Origin: DAHUXD01 sp963805495
GTDB taxonomy: Bacteria > Acidobacteriota > Thermoanaerobaculia > UBA5066 > Gp7-AA6
Reading direction: 5' to 3'
Assembly (NCBI GenBank): GCA_963805495.1
Contig: CAWDUQ010000002.1
Coordinates: 248,001-312,000, forward strand
DNA length: 64,000 nucleotides
The first letter of the stretch is position 1, and the number at the start of each line of letters is the position of its first letter. The translations under genes and the position numbers were made by a program. Under the pieces are notes generated by a model. It had not been told where the DNA came from, made no database searches, and worked only from the letters and a program-made list of their open reading frames with translations. Shown piece by piece: positions 8,237 through 16,886 of this stretch.

Positions 8237-9507
8237 GAACGCCGCCGCGCGAGCACCGGGAGCGGATCGTCCGGATCGAGAAGCTCGCTCCGACGGGCGA
8301 GGGCATCGTCCGGACGGAGGATGGAGTCGGCTTCGTCGATCGTGCGCTGCCGGGCGAGCTCGTCGCGACAATGGTTTATCAGGTGAAGAAGAGGTTCTGG
8401 CGGGGGAGTCTCTCCGCCGTGCGGGAGCCGTCGCCCGACCGGGTCGAGGGTCCGCACGCGGCCTGTGCCGGGTGCGACTGGGCGCATTTCGCGCCGGGAG
8501 CGGCCCGGCGCGCGAAGCGGACTCTCTTCCTCGAGACCATGGAGCGGTTGTCGCGAATCGACCCCGCGCTCCTCGGCGAGCTGCCCGTGGAGGCCTCGCC
8601 GGGGGGGCAACGGCTGCGCACGCGCCTCCATGCCGCGCGGGGCGCTCTCGGGTATTTCGCCCCCGGCACCCACCGCGTCGTCCCCGCCGGAGACTGCGAG
8701 GCGATCGCGGCGCCGACACGGGCCCTCCTGCCGGCGATCGAGGCCGCCGTGGCTCAGGCGCGGGGCGAGGTCACGGAGGTCGCGCTTCTCGAGGACCTCC
8801 CGGGCGACCGGCGGCTTCTCCGGGCGAGCCTGTCCGGCGCGCCCCGTGACGCCGCGGAGCTCGCGGCCGCGCTCGCCTCCGACTTCCAGGGTGTGACGGT
8901 CCGAGGATTCGACGGCGCGGTTCTCGTTGCGCGAGGCGAGGACCGTCTGACGTTCGAGGTGGAAGGACGGAAGTTTCGCGTATCGGTCGACACGTTCTTC
9001 CAGGGGAATCGACATCTGGTCGGGCCGCTGTCGGCGGCTGTCCGGGAGGCAGCTCGGCGCGCCCCGCCCGGCGACGCGCTCGACGCATTCGGGGGCGCGG
9101 GGCTCTTCGCCGGGGCGTTGCTCGACGCGGGACATCGGGCGACGTCGGTCGAGGCGGACACTGGGGCGGCCGAAGACGCGGCGCGCACGCTCGAAGCCTG
9201 GCCCGACCGCGAGCGGTGCGAGACGGCCGCCGCCGACATCGCGAGTTTCCTGGACCACGACGAGCGGCGGTTCGCCTGTGTGGTGGCCGACCCGCCCCGG
9301 GCGGGTCTCGGCGCCGACCTGACGCGGGAGCTCGCCCGCCGGACGGAGCACGTTTTCGTGTACGTGTCGTGCGACCCGGCGACGCTGGGCCGCGACCTCT
9401 CGGTCCTGCTCGCCGAGGGGTTCGCCATCCGGGAGGCCCGACTCTTCGACCTCTTCCCCCTGACCCATCGCGTGGAGGCCCTGGTGGCGCTCGAGCGCAC
9501 CGCGTGA
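8233..9507 (+). CDS. RumA/TrmA-family RNA (uracil-C5)-methyltransferase with TRAM domain
   Basis: A 424-residue protein starting at GTG 8233. The N-terminal TRAM domain (IEKLAPTGEGIVR) precedes a cysteine cluster, then a SAM-dependent Rossmann domain (ALDAFGGAGLFAG) and the catalytic segment YVSCDPATLGRDL with the nucleophilic Cys, plus DPPRAGL. It should methylate C5 of a uridine in 23S rRNA or tRNA. The usual four-cysteine iron-sulphur ligand set appears incomplete: CAGC and a later Cys (GDCEAI) are present, but the position six residues before the first is Glu. The substrate (U747, U1939 or tRNA U54) cannot be decided from sequence. Confidence 0.88.
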   Translation: MRTPPREHRERIVRIEKLAPTGEGIVRTEDGVGFVDRALPGELVATMVYQVKKRFWRGSLSAVREPSPDRVEGPHAACAGCDWAHFAPGAARRAKRTLFLETMERLSRIDPALLGELPVEASPGGQRLRTRLHAARGALGYFAPGTHRVVPAGDCEAIAAPTRALLPAIEAAVAQARGEVTEVALLEDLPGDRRLLRASLSGAPRDAAELAAALASDFQGVTVRGFDGAVLVARGEDRLTFEVEGRKFRVSVDTFFQGNRHLVGPLSAAVREAARRAPPGDALDAFGGAGLFAGALLDAGHRATSVEADTGAAEDAARTLEAWPDRERCETAAADIASFLDHDERRFACVVADPPRAGLGADLTRELARRTEHVFVYVSCDPATLGRDLSVLLAEGFAIREARLFDLFPLTHRVEALVALERTA

Positions 9508-11873
9508 TTCGCCCCGTCCTCGCCGGCGGCCGGGCGCCGGCGGCGAAGGCGGCCGCGTGGGTCGTGGGAGGCGTCGTTCTCGGAGCCTGGTCGACCGGGG
9601 GCGTCGCCGCCTCGGTGTGCCTGCTCGCTGTCTCCGCCGCGGGACTTATCGCCCTCACGGGGCGCGCCCCCGGGCCGGCGTTGCGCCTCGCGTTCGGCGC
9701 ATTCTGGTTTTCCGCCGGGTTTTTAGCGGGAGCGGTCCGGATCGCCGGGCCAGCCCGCACGGCGGCACGCACGTTCGCCGCCCTGCCCGCGGCGAGAATC
9801 GGAGCCGACGTTCTCGAGGGGCGCCTGACGGACTTCTGGAGCGGTCGCCCGCCCCGCGCTCGCACGACACTCGCGGCCGAACGCCTGTGGCTGCCAGCGG
9901 CGCGCCGCTGGCAGCCGTTCCCGGCGGAAGTCGTCGTCTTCGTGTCGGGGGAGAGGCCGGTCGAGTCCGTCGCGGGCCGCGGGGACCGCGTCCGCCTGAC
10001 CGGACGACTCGAGCCCGAGGATCTGCCCGCGTCCGAACGCGAGCTCGCCCTGCCGTGGCCGAGGTTCCGTCTTTCGGTCAAGAGCGCGATGATGGTCGAC
10101 CGGCGAGGCCCGACGCTCCTTTCGGTCCTCACCTGGCCCAACCGCGCTCTTTTCGCGGTCTTGCCGCCGGGACGCGACGCGTCCTTCGAGCGCAACGTCC
10201 GCGGCCCCGTCGCCGCATTGCTGCTCGGCCGCACGTCGGAGCTCGATCGCGGCATGGTGGCGCGATACCGGCGGGGAGGTCTCTACCACCTTCTGGTCGT
10301 TTCGGGGCTGCACGTCGTGCTCGAGACGGGCCTCGTGCTCGCGCTGCTCGGGCTCGCGAGGGTCGAGGGCAAGCGGCGCGATCTGGTTCTTCTCGCCTCG
10401 GTTTTCCTCTTCGTGCTCGTCGGAGGGGCGAATCCACCGGCGGTCCGTGCGGGCCTCGTCGTCGCGACGTTCCTCGCCACGCGGCTTCTCGAGCGGCCGA
10501 TCGGGGCTGCGCAGGCGATCGGCCTCTCGGCGCTGACGCTCTTCCTCGCCGCTCCGCAATCACTCTTCTCGGTCGGCACGGCGCTCACGTTCGCGGCGGT
10601 CTGCGGCATCGGGGCGTTTTCCGAGCCGATCCGGGCACGGCTCCCGGCCCGGCCGGAATGGCTGTGGACCGGTCTCGCGGTGGCGCTGGCGGCCGAGTGC
10701 GCGACCGCGCCGGTTCTCTTCTGGCGTTTCAACCTCGTGGCCGCAGGCGCCTGGCTGACGGCGCCGGTCGCCGTCCCGCTCGCCGCGGGGCTCATTGCCC
10801 TGGGGGGCGCGTTGCTTTTGGCGGGCGCATTCGGCATCCCGGCGTGGCCCCTGGCGGCGTTGTTCGGCGAGGGGTCGCGGCTGCTCGAGTGGCTGGCGGA
10901 GCGGGCGGCCGGTGCGGCGTTTCTGCGGCCCACGCCTCCGCTGGCGGCAGTCCTCGCCGTCGGCGCGATGCTCGGCGCCGCGGCCCTGGCCCCGGCGCGC
11001 CTGCGGGGGCCGGCCGCGGCCGGAGCGGCCGCCGTCTTCCTGGTGCTGGCCCTGCTTCCGGGGATGCCGGGGCCCGACCGCGGCTTTTCGCTCGAGGCCC
11101 TCGACGTCGGGCAAGGAGACGCGATACTCCTGCGCTGGAAGAGGAGGGCGATTCTCGTCGATGGCGGCGGCCCGTTCGATCCCGAGGCTATGGAGTTCGG
11201 CCGCACGCGGGTGCTGCCGAAACTTCTCGACCGGGGCGTCACGCGCCTGGATGCGGTCCTGCTCACGCACCCGCACCCCGACCACGCGCTCGGCCTCTTC
11301 GCGGTCCTCGACGAGCTGCCGGTCCGCGAGCTGTGGCTCTCGGCGGGGGAGGACGAAGGGGGCTTCGAATCGCGCCTTGCGGAACTCGCGTCGGACCGCG
11401 GGGTCCCCGTCCGCTCCCTCGTGGCGGGGGAGAGGATCGAGATCGAGGGCGCACTCGTGACGGTGCTGCACTCGGGCGGCGAGAGGCGCAAGGCCGACGC
11501 GATCAACAACCAGTCGGCGGTCCTCCTCGTCGAGAGGGACGGCCGCCGCGCGCTGCTGACGGGAGACATCGGCGCTCCCACGGAGGCGGCTCTCGTGGCC
11601 TCCGGGGCGATCCCGCGCGTCGACCTGCTCAAGGTCGCGCACCACGGCAGCCGGACCTCTACGACGCCGGCCTTCCTCGAGGCCGCACGACCGCGCGTGG
11701 CCGTCCTGTCCTGCGGGCGCCGGAATCGTTTCGGGCACCCGGCGGCCGTGACCCTCGCGGCGCTCTCGCGGCTGGGGGTCGTCCTCCTGCGGACCGACGA
11801 GCGCTCGGACGGGCTCGTCGAGCTCCTGCCGGGGCACACTCGCCTGGACTGGAGAGGTCTGTCGCGGCCGTGA
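9504..11873 (+). CDS. comEC: ComEC/Rec2-family DNA uptake channel with metallo-beta-lactamase domain
   Basis: A 789-residue inner-membrane protein starting at GTG 9504, overlapping the previous stop. N-terminal hydrophobic helices and a soluble OB-like region (DUF4131) are followed by the competence domain (YHLLVVSGLHVVL) with many membrane helices. From about residue 530 comes a beta-lactamase-like hydrolase domain with DVGQGDAILL, THPHPDHALGL and VAHHGSRTSTTP, i.e. the metal-binding histidines. The family carries single-stranded DNA across the inner membrane during natural transformation. Other competence genes are not in the window. Confidence 0.93.
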   Translation: MIRPVLAGGRAPAAKAAAWVVGGVVLGAWSTGGVAASVCLLAVSAAGLIALTGRAPGPALRLAFGAFWFSAGFLAGAVRIAGPARTAARTFAALPAARIGADVLEGRLTDFWSGRPPRARTTLAAERLWLPAARRWQPFPAEVVVFVSGERPVESVAGRGDRVRLTGRLEPEDLPASERELALPWPRFRLSVKSAMMVDRRGPTLLSVLTWPNRALFAVLPPGRDASFERNVRGPVAALLLGRTSELDRGMVARYRRGGLYHLLVVSGLHVVLETGLVLALLGLARVEGKRRDLVLLASVFLFVLVGGANPPAVRAGLVVATFLATRLLERPIGAAQAIGLSALTLFLAAPQSLFSVGTALTFAAVCGIGAFSEPIRARLPARPEWLWTGLAVALAAECATAPVLFWRFNLVAAGAWLTAPVAVPLAAGLIALGGALLLAGAFGIPAWPLAALFGEGSRLLEWLAERAAGAAFLRPTPPLAAVLAVGAMLGAAALAPARLRGPAAAGAAAVFLVLALLPGMPGPDRGFSLEALDVGQGDAILLRWKRRAILVDGGGPFDPEAMEFGRTRVLPKLLDRGVTRLDAVLLTHPHPDHALGLFAVLDELPVRELWLSAGEDEGGFESRLAELASDRGVPVRSLVAGERIEIEGALVTVLHSGGERRKADAINNQSAVLLVERDGRRALLTGDIGAPTEAALVASGAIPRVDLLKVAHHGSRTSTTPAFLEAARPRVAVLSCGRRNRFGHPAAVTLAALSRLGVVLLRTDERSDGLVELLPGHTRLDWRGLSRP

Positions 11874-12811
11874 CATCCGAACCACGAACGCCGCTCCTCG
11901 TCGTCGTCGGCTCCACGGGATCCGGGAAGACGGACCTCGCGCACGAGGTTGCGCTCAGCCGCGGCGGCGAAATCGTGTCGGCCGACGCTTACGCCGTCTA
12001 CCGGGGTCTCGACGTTGGAACGGCGAAGCCGACGTCCGCGCAGCGCGCCGAGGTCCGGTACCACATGATCGACGTGGCCGATCCCGAAGCGCTCTTCTCG
12101 GCCGGCCGCTTCGCGGGCGAGGCACGCCCGATCGTCGAAGACATCGCCCGGCGTTCCCGGCTGCCGATCGTCTGCGGAGGCAGCGGCTTTTATGTGTCGG
12201 CGCTCCTCGACGGCCTGCCTCCGGAGCCGGCGCGGGACGCGAACCTGCGGCCCGGCCTCGCCGCCTGGGCCGCGGCGCGGGGGCCGGAGGCCGCGCACCG
12301 CTTTCTCCGTTGGAACGATCCGATTTCGGCCGCGCGCATCCCGATCGGAAACCTCAAGTACACGCTCCGAGCGCTCGAGATCCTCCTGTCGACCGGTGCG
12401 CCGGCCTCGGCGCGTCCGGTCTCGGCCGACGGCTGGGCCGAGCGCTTTCGCATTCGCAAGCTGGGGCTGCGTCCGTCGCGCGCGCAACTCCATGCTAGGA
12501 TTGAAGATCGAGTCCGCCGGATGCTCGACTCGGGGTGGGATGCGGAAGTCCGGCGGCTTCTCGAGGGCGGTCTTTCCCGGGATTCGAATTCCTTTCAGGC
12601 GATCGGGTATCGGGAGGTGGCCGAGTGGGTGCTCGGGCGCCTTCCCCAAGGAGAGGTTCAGGAACGAATCGTGAGCGCGACGCGGAGCCTCGCCAAGCGG
12701 CAGATGACGTGGTTTTCGCGCGAGCGCGGGATCCGCTGGGTCGCCCCCGAGGAAGGCCTGGCCGCCGCTTTCGCGCTGATTTCCGAAGCGACCGACGAGG
12801 AGACGCGATGA
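11870..12811 (+). CDS. miaA: tRNA dimethylallyltransferase
   Basis: A 313-residue enzyme starting at GTG 11870, overlapping the comEC stop (GTGA). It adds dimethylallyl to N6 of A37 in tRNAs reading UNN codons. The P-loop is GSTGSGKTDLA; other signatures are SADAYAVYRGLDVGTAKP, YHMIDVADP, CGGSGFY and FQAIGYREV near the C terminus. It is directly followed by hfq in an ATGA overlap, the same order as in many proteobacteria. Confidence 0.95.
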   Translation: MTSEPRTPLLVVVGSTGSGKTDLAHEVALSRGGEIVSADAYAVYRGLDVGTAKPTSAQRAEVRYHMIDVADPEALFSAGRFAGEARPIVEDIARRSRLPIVCGGSGFYVSALLDGLPPEPARDANLRPGLAAWAAARGPEAAHRFLRWNDPISAARIPIGNLKYTLRALEILLSTGAPASARPVSADGWAERFRIRKLGLRPSRAQLHARIEDRVRRMLDSGWDAEVRRLLEGGLSRDSNSFQAIGYREVAEWVLGRLPQGEVQERIVSATRSLAKRQMTWFSRERGIRWVAPEEGLAAAFALISEATDEETR

Positions 12812-13029
12812 ACAAGGCGCCCATCAACGTCCAGGACTCGTTCTTCTACAACCTGCGCAAGGACAACGTGCCGGTGACCGTGAGGCTGACCTCGGGGGAA
12901 GAGAGGCTCGGACGCCTCCGGCGGTTCGACAAGTTCGCCCTGGTGCTCGAGGTCGAGGGACGCGAGGAGATGATCTACAAGCATGCGATCGCCTCCATCC
13001 GGCCCGAGAGTCTGCCCGCGGGCTCATGA
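12808..13029 (+). CDS. hfq: RNA chaperone Hfq
   Basis: A 73-residue Sm-like protein starting at ATG 12808, which overlaps the miaA stop. The Sm1 motif is in IQD-like form (VQDSFFYNLRKDNVPVTVRL) and the Sm2 motif is YKHAIASI, matching the family YKHA signature. It forms a hexameric ring that pairs small RNAs with mRNAs. Its length is the minimal Sm core without the extended acidic tail of E. coli Hfq. The miaA-hfq order supports the call. Confidence 0.95.
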   Translation: MNKAPINVQDSFFYNLRKDNVPVTVRLTSGEERLGRLRRFDKFALVLEVEGREEMIYKHAIASIRPESLPAGS

Positions 13030-13060
13030 GCGCGACCTCCCGCCGCTAATCGCGCCGCGC

Positions 13061-14383
13061 ATGCGCCGCGGCCGCCTCCTCCAACGGACCCTCCTCGCCA
13101 TCCTCGGCGTCGTGGCCCTGGGGCGCTGCGCGAGCGCTCCGCCGGCGGCGCCGCGGGACCGTTTTCCCCTCGACCCGCGCGAGGGCCTGCCGGGGCCTAT
13201 CGATGCGGCTGTCGGGCGGGGCTGGCAGGCGCTTCTGCGCGGCGACACGACGGCGGCCGAGCGGGATTTCCGGAGCGTCCCCGGGCGCGGTCCTTCGGGC
13301 CGGGCCGCGGCCATCGGCCGGATCGAGGTCCTCGTCGCGAGCCGACGATCGATCGACGCGCTGGCGCCGTGCGGGGCGTCGCTCGACGAGGGCACGCCGA
13401 CCGTGCCTCTCCTCGTCGCTTGCGGCGAAGCCCGCGCCCGGACGGCCGATCCGGTCGGCGCCGTCGAGCTCTACGATCGCGCGGCGGCCATGGCGCCCGG
13501 CCGCCCGGGCCTTGCGGCGCGGGCCGCCGGGCTGCGCGCGGAGGCGGCGGAGACGTTGCTGGACCAGGCGCTGGCGAGCGCCGGCGCGGGCCGCCGGGAG
13601 GAAGCGCAGCGGCAGGTTGCTCGCGCGCTCGGCTGGACCTCCCTGTCGGCGGCGATCCTGATGCGAGCCGGGGACGTCGAGTGCGAGCTCGGCGAGAGGG
13701 AGCGGGCGCTCGGGTACTACCGCGAGGCGATCGCGCTCGGGGCCGCCGATCCGGCGTTGGAGGAACGCGCGGGCGACCTCGCCCTCGAGCTCGGCGACCT
13801 CTCCACGGGCGTGTCGATCTTCGACGGCCTTGCGGCGCGGGACCCCCGGTTCGCCGATCGCGCGGCCGAGGCGAGGCTGGCCTTTCGCGTCGCCAACTGG
13901 CCGGACGCCGAGCGGCAGGCGGCGCGCTCCCGTCGGCTGACGCGCGCCGGAGCGGCGCTTCTCGTCTGGTGGATCTTTCCCGAAGTGCGCGAAGCGGTCG
14001 TTGCGACGCCCGCCGGCATCGTGGCGAGCGACGTCCTCGAGCGTCGGGACCGCCGGGTCATGATGCGCGCGATCGCCCTGGGTCTGCTCGACGTCGACCC
14101 GTACACCCATCGCGCGCGACCCGATGCCCCGCTGACGCGAGTGGCCGCCGCCCGGATGATGCTGCTGCTCGCCGCCCGACTCGATCGTTCGGGCTCGGCG
14201 CCGGAATGCTTCCAGGGGGTCCCCGGGCCCGGAAAGGGCGGACAGGAAGCGATTCGCGTGGCCGCCAGGTGCAAACTGCTGTCAGAATCGGGGGGCTCGG
14301 TCGTCAGCGGTGCGGAGTTCACCCGGGGTCTGGATCGGCTCCGCTCGCTCTTCCCGGCCGGGGAGGCCACCAGTCGTGATTGA
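13061..14383 (+). CDS. TPR-containing envelope protein of unknown function
   Basis: A 440-residue protein. ATG 13061 is chosen because an Arg-rich start and hydrophobic stretch (LLAILGVVALGRCAS) follow at once, forming a signal peptide. A Cys sits where a lipobox would be, but Arg at -1 makes lipidation doubtful. Residues ~60-290 are Ala/Arg/Leu-rich TPR-like repeats (ALGYYREAIALGAADPALEERAG). The C-terminal part, from DVLERRDRRVMMRAIALGLLDVDPYTHRARPDAPLTR, resembles a degenerate SLH-like module. It lies between hfq and a Crp/Fnr regulator whose start overlaps its stop. Function unknown. Confidence 0.75.
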   Translation: MRRGRLLQRTLLAILGVVALGRCASAPPAAPRDRFPLDPREGLPGPIDAAVGRGWQALLRGDTTAAERDFRSVPGRGPSGRAAAIGRIEVLVASRRSIDALAPCGASLDEGTPTVPLLVACGEARARTADPVGAVELYDRAAAMAPGRPGLAARAAGLRAEAAETLLDQALASAGAGRREEAQRQVARALGWTSLSAAILMRAGDVECELGERERALGYYREAIALGAADPALEERAGDLALELGDLSTGVSIFDGLAARDPRFADRAAEARLAFRVANWPDAERQAARSRRLTRAGAALLVWWIFPEVREAVVATPAGIVASDVLERRDRRVMMRAIALGLLDVDPYTHRARPDAPLTRVAAARMMLLLAARLDRSGSAPECFQGVPGPGKGGQEAIRVAARCKLLSESGGSVVSGAEFTRGLDRLRSLFPAGEATSRD

Positions 14384-15071
14384 CGTCGCAATATTTCGGA
14401 GGGTCGCACTCTTCTCGGAGCTCGGGCCGGGCGAGCTGGAGACGTTGTCGCGTGCCGCGTCCGTGCGGCCCTTCGCCGCCGGGTCGCCGATCATCCGGGA
14501 GGCCGAGCCGGGCGACCTCTTCTTCGTCATCCTCAAGGGGGAGGTCAAGGTCTCCGTGGATTCGCCGGACGGGCGCGAGGTCGTGCTCTCGCACCTCCAG
14601 GCCGGCGACTTTTTCGGCGAGATGGCGCTCTTCGGCGGCGATGGTCGCAGCGCCTCCGTTACGGCGACGGCGGAGTGCGAGCTCGTCGCGCTCGCGCGGG
14701 GAGACTTTCTCGCCGCGCTCTCCCGCGACTTCTCGCTGACCCGGAAGATCCTCCAGACGCTGTCGACCCGGCTGCGCAAGGCAAACGCCGTCATCGAGTC
14801 GATGGCCCTGCTCGACGTCGGCGGACGCCTCGCGCAATATCTCATCCGGCTCGCCGACGAGTCGGGGCAGTCCCCGGTCGACGGATACTTCGTCGTCATC
14901 CGGCCGACGCATCAGGAGATCGCCAACTCGATCGGCGCGACCCGGGAGACCGTGACGCGCATGCTCAAGCAGTTCGAGGACCGCAAGCTCATCCGTTCAA
15001 AGGGCCAGACCGTCTGGGTGCCCTCGGAAGTGCCGGCCGGCGCCCGCGAGAACGAGTGGAGGCGCCGTTGA
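14376..15071 (+). CDS. Crp/Fnr-family transcriptional regulator
   Basis: A 231-residue regulator starting at GTG 14376, with a strong GGGGAGG ribosome binding site and an 8-base overlap with the TPR gene. Residues ~1-120 form the cyclic-nucleotide-binding beta-barrel (GDLFFVILKGEVKVS, GDFFGEMALFGGDGRSASV); the phosphate-binding Arg-Ser pair is present, so cAMP or a similar ligand is possible. The C terminus is a Crp-type HTH with PTHQEIANSIGATRETVTRMLKQFE. There is no N-terminal cysteine cluster as in Fnr. Targets cannot be predicted. Confidence 0.92.
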   Translation: MIDVAIFRRVALFSELGPGELETLSRAASVRPFAAGSPIIREAEPGDLFFVILKGEVKVSVDSPDGREVVLSHLQAGDFFGEMALFGGDGRSASVTATAECELVALARGDFLAALSRDFSLTRKILQTLSTRLRKANAVIESMALLDVGGRLAQYLIRLADESGQSPVDGYFVVIRPTHQEIANSIGATRETVTRMLKQFEDRKLIRSKGQTVWVPSEVPAGARENEWRRR

Positions 15072-15631
15072 AGGGTCCCTGGACCCTGCCCAACTTCATC
15101 ACCCTGATTCGCCTCGCGGCGCTCCCGTTCTTTCTCGTCTCGATCGCCGACGGCCGCTTCGACATCGCGCTCGCGATCTTCGTGGCCGCAGGCCTCTCGG
15201 ACTACGTCGACGGCTTCCTCGCCCGCCGCCTGGGGATGAAGTCGGCGCTCGGCGCTTACCTCGATCCGATCGCCGACAAGCTGCTCCTGATCACGTCCTA
15301 CCTGTTCCTCGCGATCCCGTCCTACCCGGCCGCGGTGAAGGTGCCCGTCTGGCTCGCCGTCCTCGTCCTGTCCCGCGATTTCCTCCTGCTCCTCGTGGGG
15401 CTCCTGCTCATCCTCACGACCGGGCGCAAGAGCTTTCCCCCGAGCTGGCCGGGCAAGGTCACGACCGTGACCCTGATCGTGACCGTCCTCTTCGTCCTCT
15501 GCGCCAACATCTGGCCCTGGCCGCGCCCCGTCGTTCTCGTGGCTTTCGGGGCGGCCGCCACGATGACGGTCTTCTCGGGTTTCGACTACGTGTACCGGGT
15601 TGCGAACAACCCGGAACAGCCGGTCGCATGA
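15068..15631 (+). CDS. pgsA: CDP-diacylglycerol--glycerol-3-phosphate 3-phosphatidyltransferase
   Basis: A 187-residue integral membrane enzyme starting at TTG 15068 (TTGA overlap). It makes phosphatidylglycerophosphate, the precursor of phosphatidylglycerol and cardiolipin. It opens with the family N terminus LPNFITLIRLAALP and carries the CDP-alcohol phosphotransferase signature DGFLARRLGMKSALGAYLDPIADK, with all conserved Asp and Gly residues. Four to five hydrophobic helices are visible. Related CDP-alcohol transferases such as PssA are less likely given the N terminus. Confidence 0.9.
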   Translation: MKGPWTLPNFITLIRLAALPFFLVSIADGRFDIALAIFVAAGLSDYVDGFLARRLGMKSALGAYLDPIADKLLLITSYLFLAIPSYPAAVKVPVWLAVLVLSRDFLLLLVGLLLILTTGRKSFPPSWPGKVTTVTLIVTVLFVLCANIWPWPRPVVLVAFGAAATMTVFSGFDYVYRVANNPEQPVA

Positions 15632-15891
15632 CCGTGATCGATCTGCGCCTGCTGTCGCGGCCGGGCTGTCATCTCTGCGAGGAGATGCGCGCCGAGGTCG
15701 ACCGCCTCCTCGTCGGCGAAGAGCACCGCTGGGAGGTCGTCGACGTCGATTCGGACGACGAAATCGCGCGCCGGTGGTCCGACGCGATCCCGGTGCTCTT
15801 CGTCAACGGGCGGCTCTTCGCGCGGGGACGGGTGCCGAAGATTGCGGCGCGCCTGCGCCTCCTGCGCGCCGCGGCGGACGCGGGACGATGA
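15628..15891 (+). CDS. glutaredoxin-like (DUF836-type) thiol protein
   Basis: An 87-residue thioredoxin-fold protein with CHLC active site near residue 15 (SRPGCHLCEEM), conserved cis-Pro (AIPVLFVNG) and a C-terminal helix. ATG 15628 overlaps the pgsA stop and its own stop overlaps the next start. Relatives are small glutaredoxin-like proteins of unknown substrate. There is no signal peptide, so it acts in the cytoplasm. Confidence 0.85.
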   Translation: MTVIDLRLLSRPGCHLCEEMRAEVDRLLVGEEHRWEVVDVDSDDEIARRWSDAIPVLFVNGRLFARGRVPKIAARLRLLRAAADAGR

Positions 15892-16670
15892 CGGCGCTCC
15901 TGGCGGCGGTCCTCCTCGCGTCGCCGGGCGTGCTGCTCGAGGACCTGACCTGGGTGGAGGCGGAGAAGGCGCTGACCCCCGAGACGGTGGTCGTCATTCC
16001 GCTCGGCGCGGAGTCGAAGGAGCACGGTCCGCACCTGAAGTTGAGGAACGACTTCATCCTCGCCGGATACCTCACGAAACGCGTCCTCGAGAAATCCACG
16101 GTCGTCGTCGCGCCGACCGTCAACTATGGCTTCTATCCCGCGTTTGCCGAGTACCCCGGCTCGACGAGCCTCACGCTCGAGACGTCGCGGGACATGATCG
16201 TCGAGATCTGCCGGGGCCTCGCGCGATTCGGTCCCAGGCGCTTCTACGTTTTGAACACCGGCGTCTCGACGGTGCGGGCCCTCGCCCCGGCGGTGGATCT
16301 CCTCGCGGCCGACGGCATCCTGATGCGCTACACCGATCTGCTGAAGGCGACGGGTCCGGTCGAGAAGCAGATCTCGAAGCAGGAGGGCGGGACGCATGCC
16401 GATGAGATCGAGACGTCCATGATCCTGTACATGAGCCCTGCCGACGTCGACATGACGAAAGCCATCAAGGACTACCGCCCCGGAAAGGGCGGCCTGACGC
16501 GCGACCCGAAGGCGGAAGGGAAGACCTACTCGCCCACGGGCGTCTGGGGCGACGCCACGCTCGCCACTCAGGAAAAGGGGAGGATCGTCACGGAGGCCCT
16601 CGTCGAGGCGATCCTCGGCGACATCGAGGCCCTCCGAAGGGCTTCGCCGGCTCCGGCGCCGGTTCGATGA
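15888..16670 (+). CDS. creatininase-family amidohydrolase
   Basis: A 260-residue protein starting at ATG 15888 (ATGA overlap). It has the creatininase fold signatures VVIPLGAESKEHGPHLKL, NDFILAG, NYGFYPAFAEYPGSTSL and GGTHADEIETS, giving the metal-binding His/Asp/Glu set. A short hydrophobic N terminus (ALLAAVLLASPG) may be a signal peptide. The family includes creatinine amidohydrolase and enzymes of cofactor maturation; substrate here is unknown. It ends the long operon that begins at valS; the tRNA-Gly promoter follows six bases later. Confidence 0.85.
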   Translation: MTALLAAVLLASPGVLLEDLTWVEAEKALTPETVVVIPLGAESKEHGPHLKLRNDFILAGYLTKRVLEKSTVVVAPTVNYGFYPAFAEYPGSTSLTLETSRDMIVEICRGLARFGPRRFYVLNTGVSTVRALAPAVDLLAADGILMRYTDLLKATGPVEKQISKQEGGTHADEIETSMILYMSPADVDMTKAIKDYRPGKGGLTRDPKAEGKTYSPTGVWGDATLATQEKGRIVTEALVEAILGDIEALRRASPAPAPVR

Positions 16671-16675
16671 CGCGG

Positions 16676-16704
16676 TTGTCGCCGGGCGCCGGTTTGGCTA
16701 AGAT
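16676..16704 (+). promoter_or_regulatory. promoter of tRNA-Gly
   Basis: TTGTCG (16676-16681) and TAAGAT (16699-16704) are 17 bases apart. The -10 box ends 10 bases before the first base of the tRNA, as expected for a tRNA transcription unit. Confidence 0.6.
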
Positions 16705-16714
16705 CGCGCCCGAT

Positions 16715-16789
16715 GCGGGCATAGTTCAGCGGTAGAACGCCAGCTTCCCAAGCTGGATGTCGCCGGTTCGATCCCGGTTGCCCGCTCCA
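16715..16789 (+). tRNA. tRNA-Gly (anticodon CCC)
   Basis: A complete cloverleaf can be folded: acceptor stem GCGGGCA/TGCCCGC, D arm GTTCAGCGGTAGAAC, anticodon stem CCAGC/GCTGG with loop TTCCCAA (anticodon CCC, codon GGG), T arm GCCGG-TTCGATC-CCGGT, discriminator T and an encoded CCA. Part of this gene, from the anticodon loop to just past CCA, recurs at 20569, 23452 and, degenerate, at 25310. Confidence 0.95.
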
Positions 16790-16886
16790 ACTCGATTCCG
16801 CCGACCGGTTCCCGCCTCGTCGCCCCGCCGGCCTTTCATCGGCGGCAGCGGCTGCCGGTGACGCGTTGTAGTCTCCGCACCACGCG

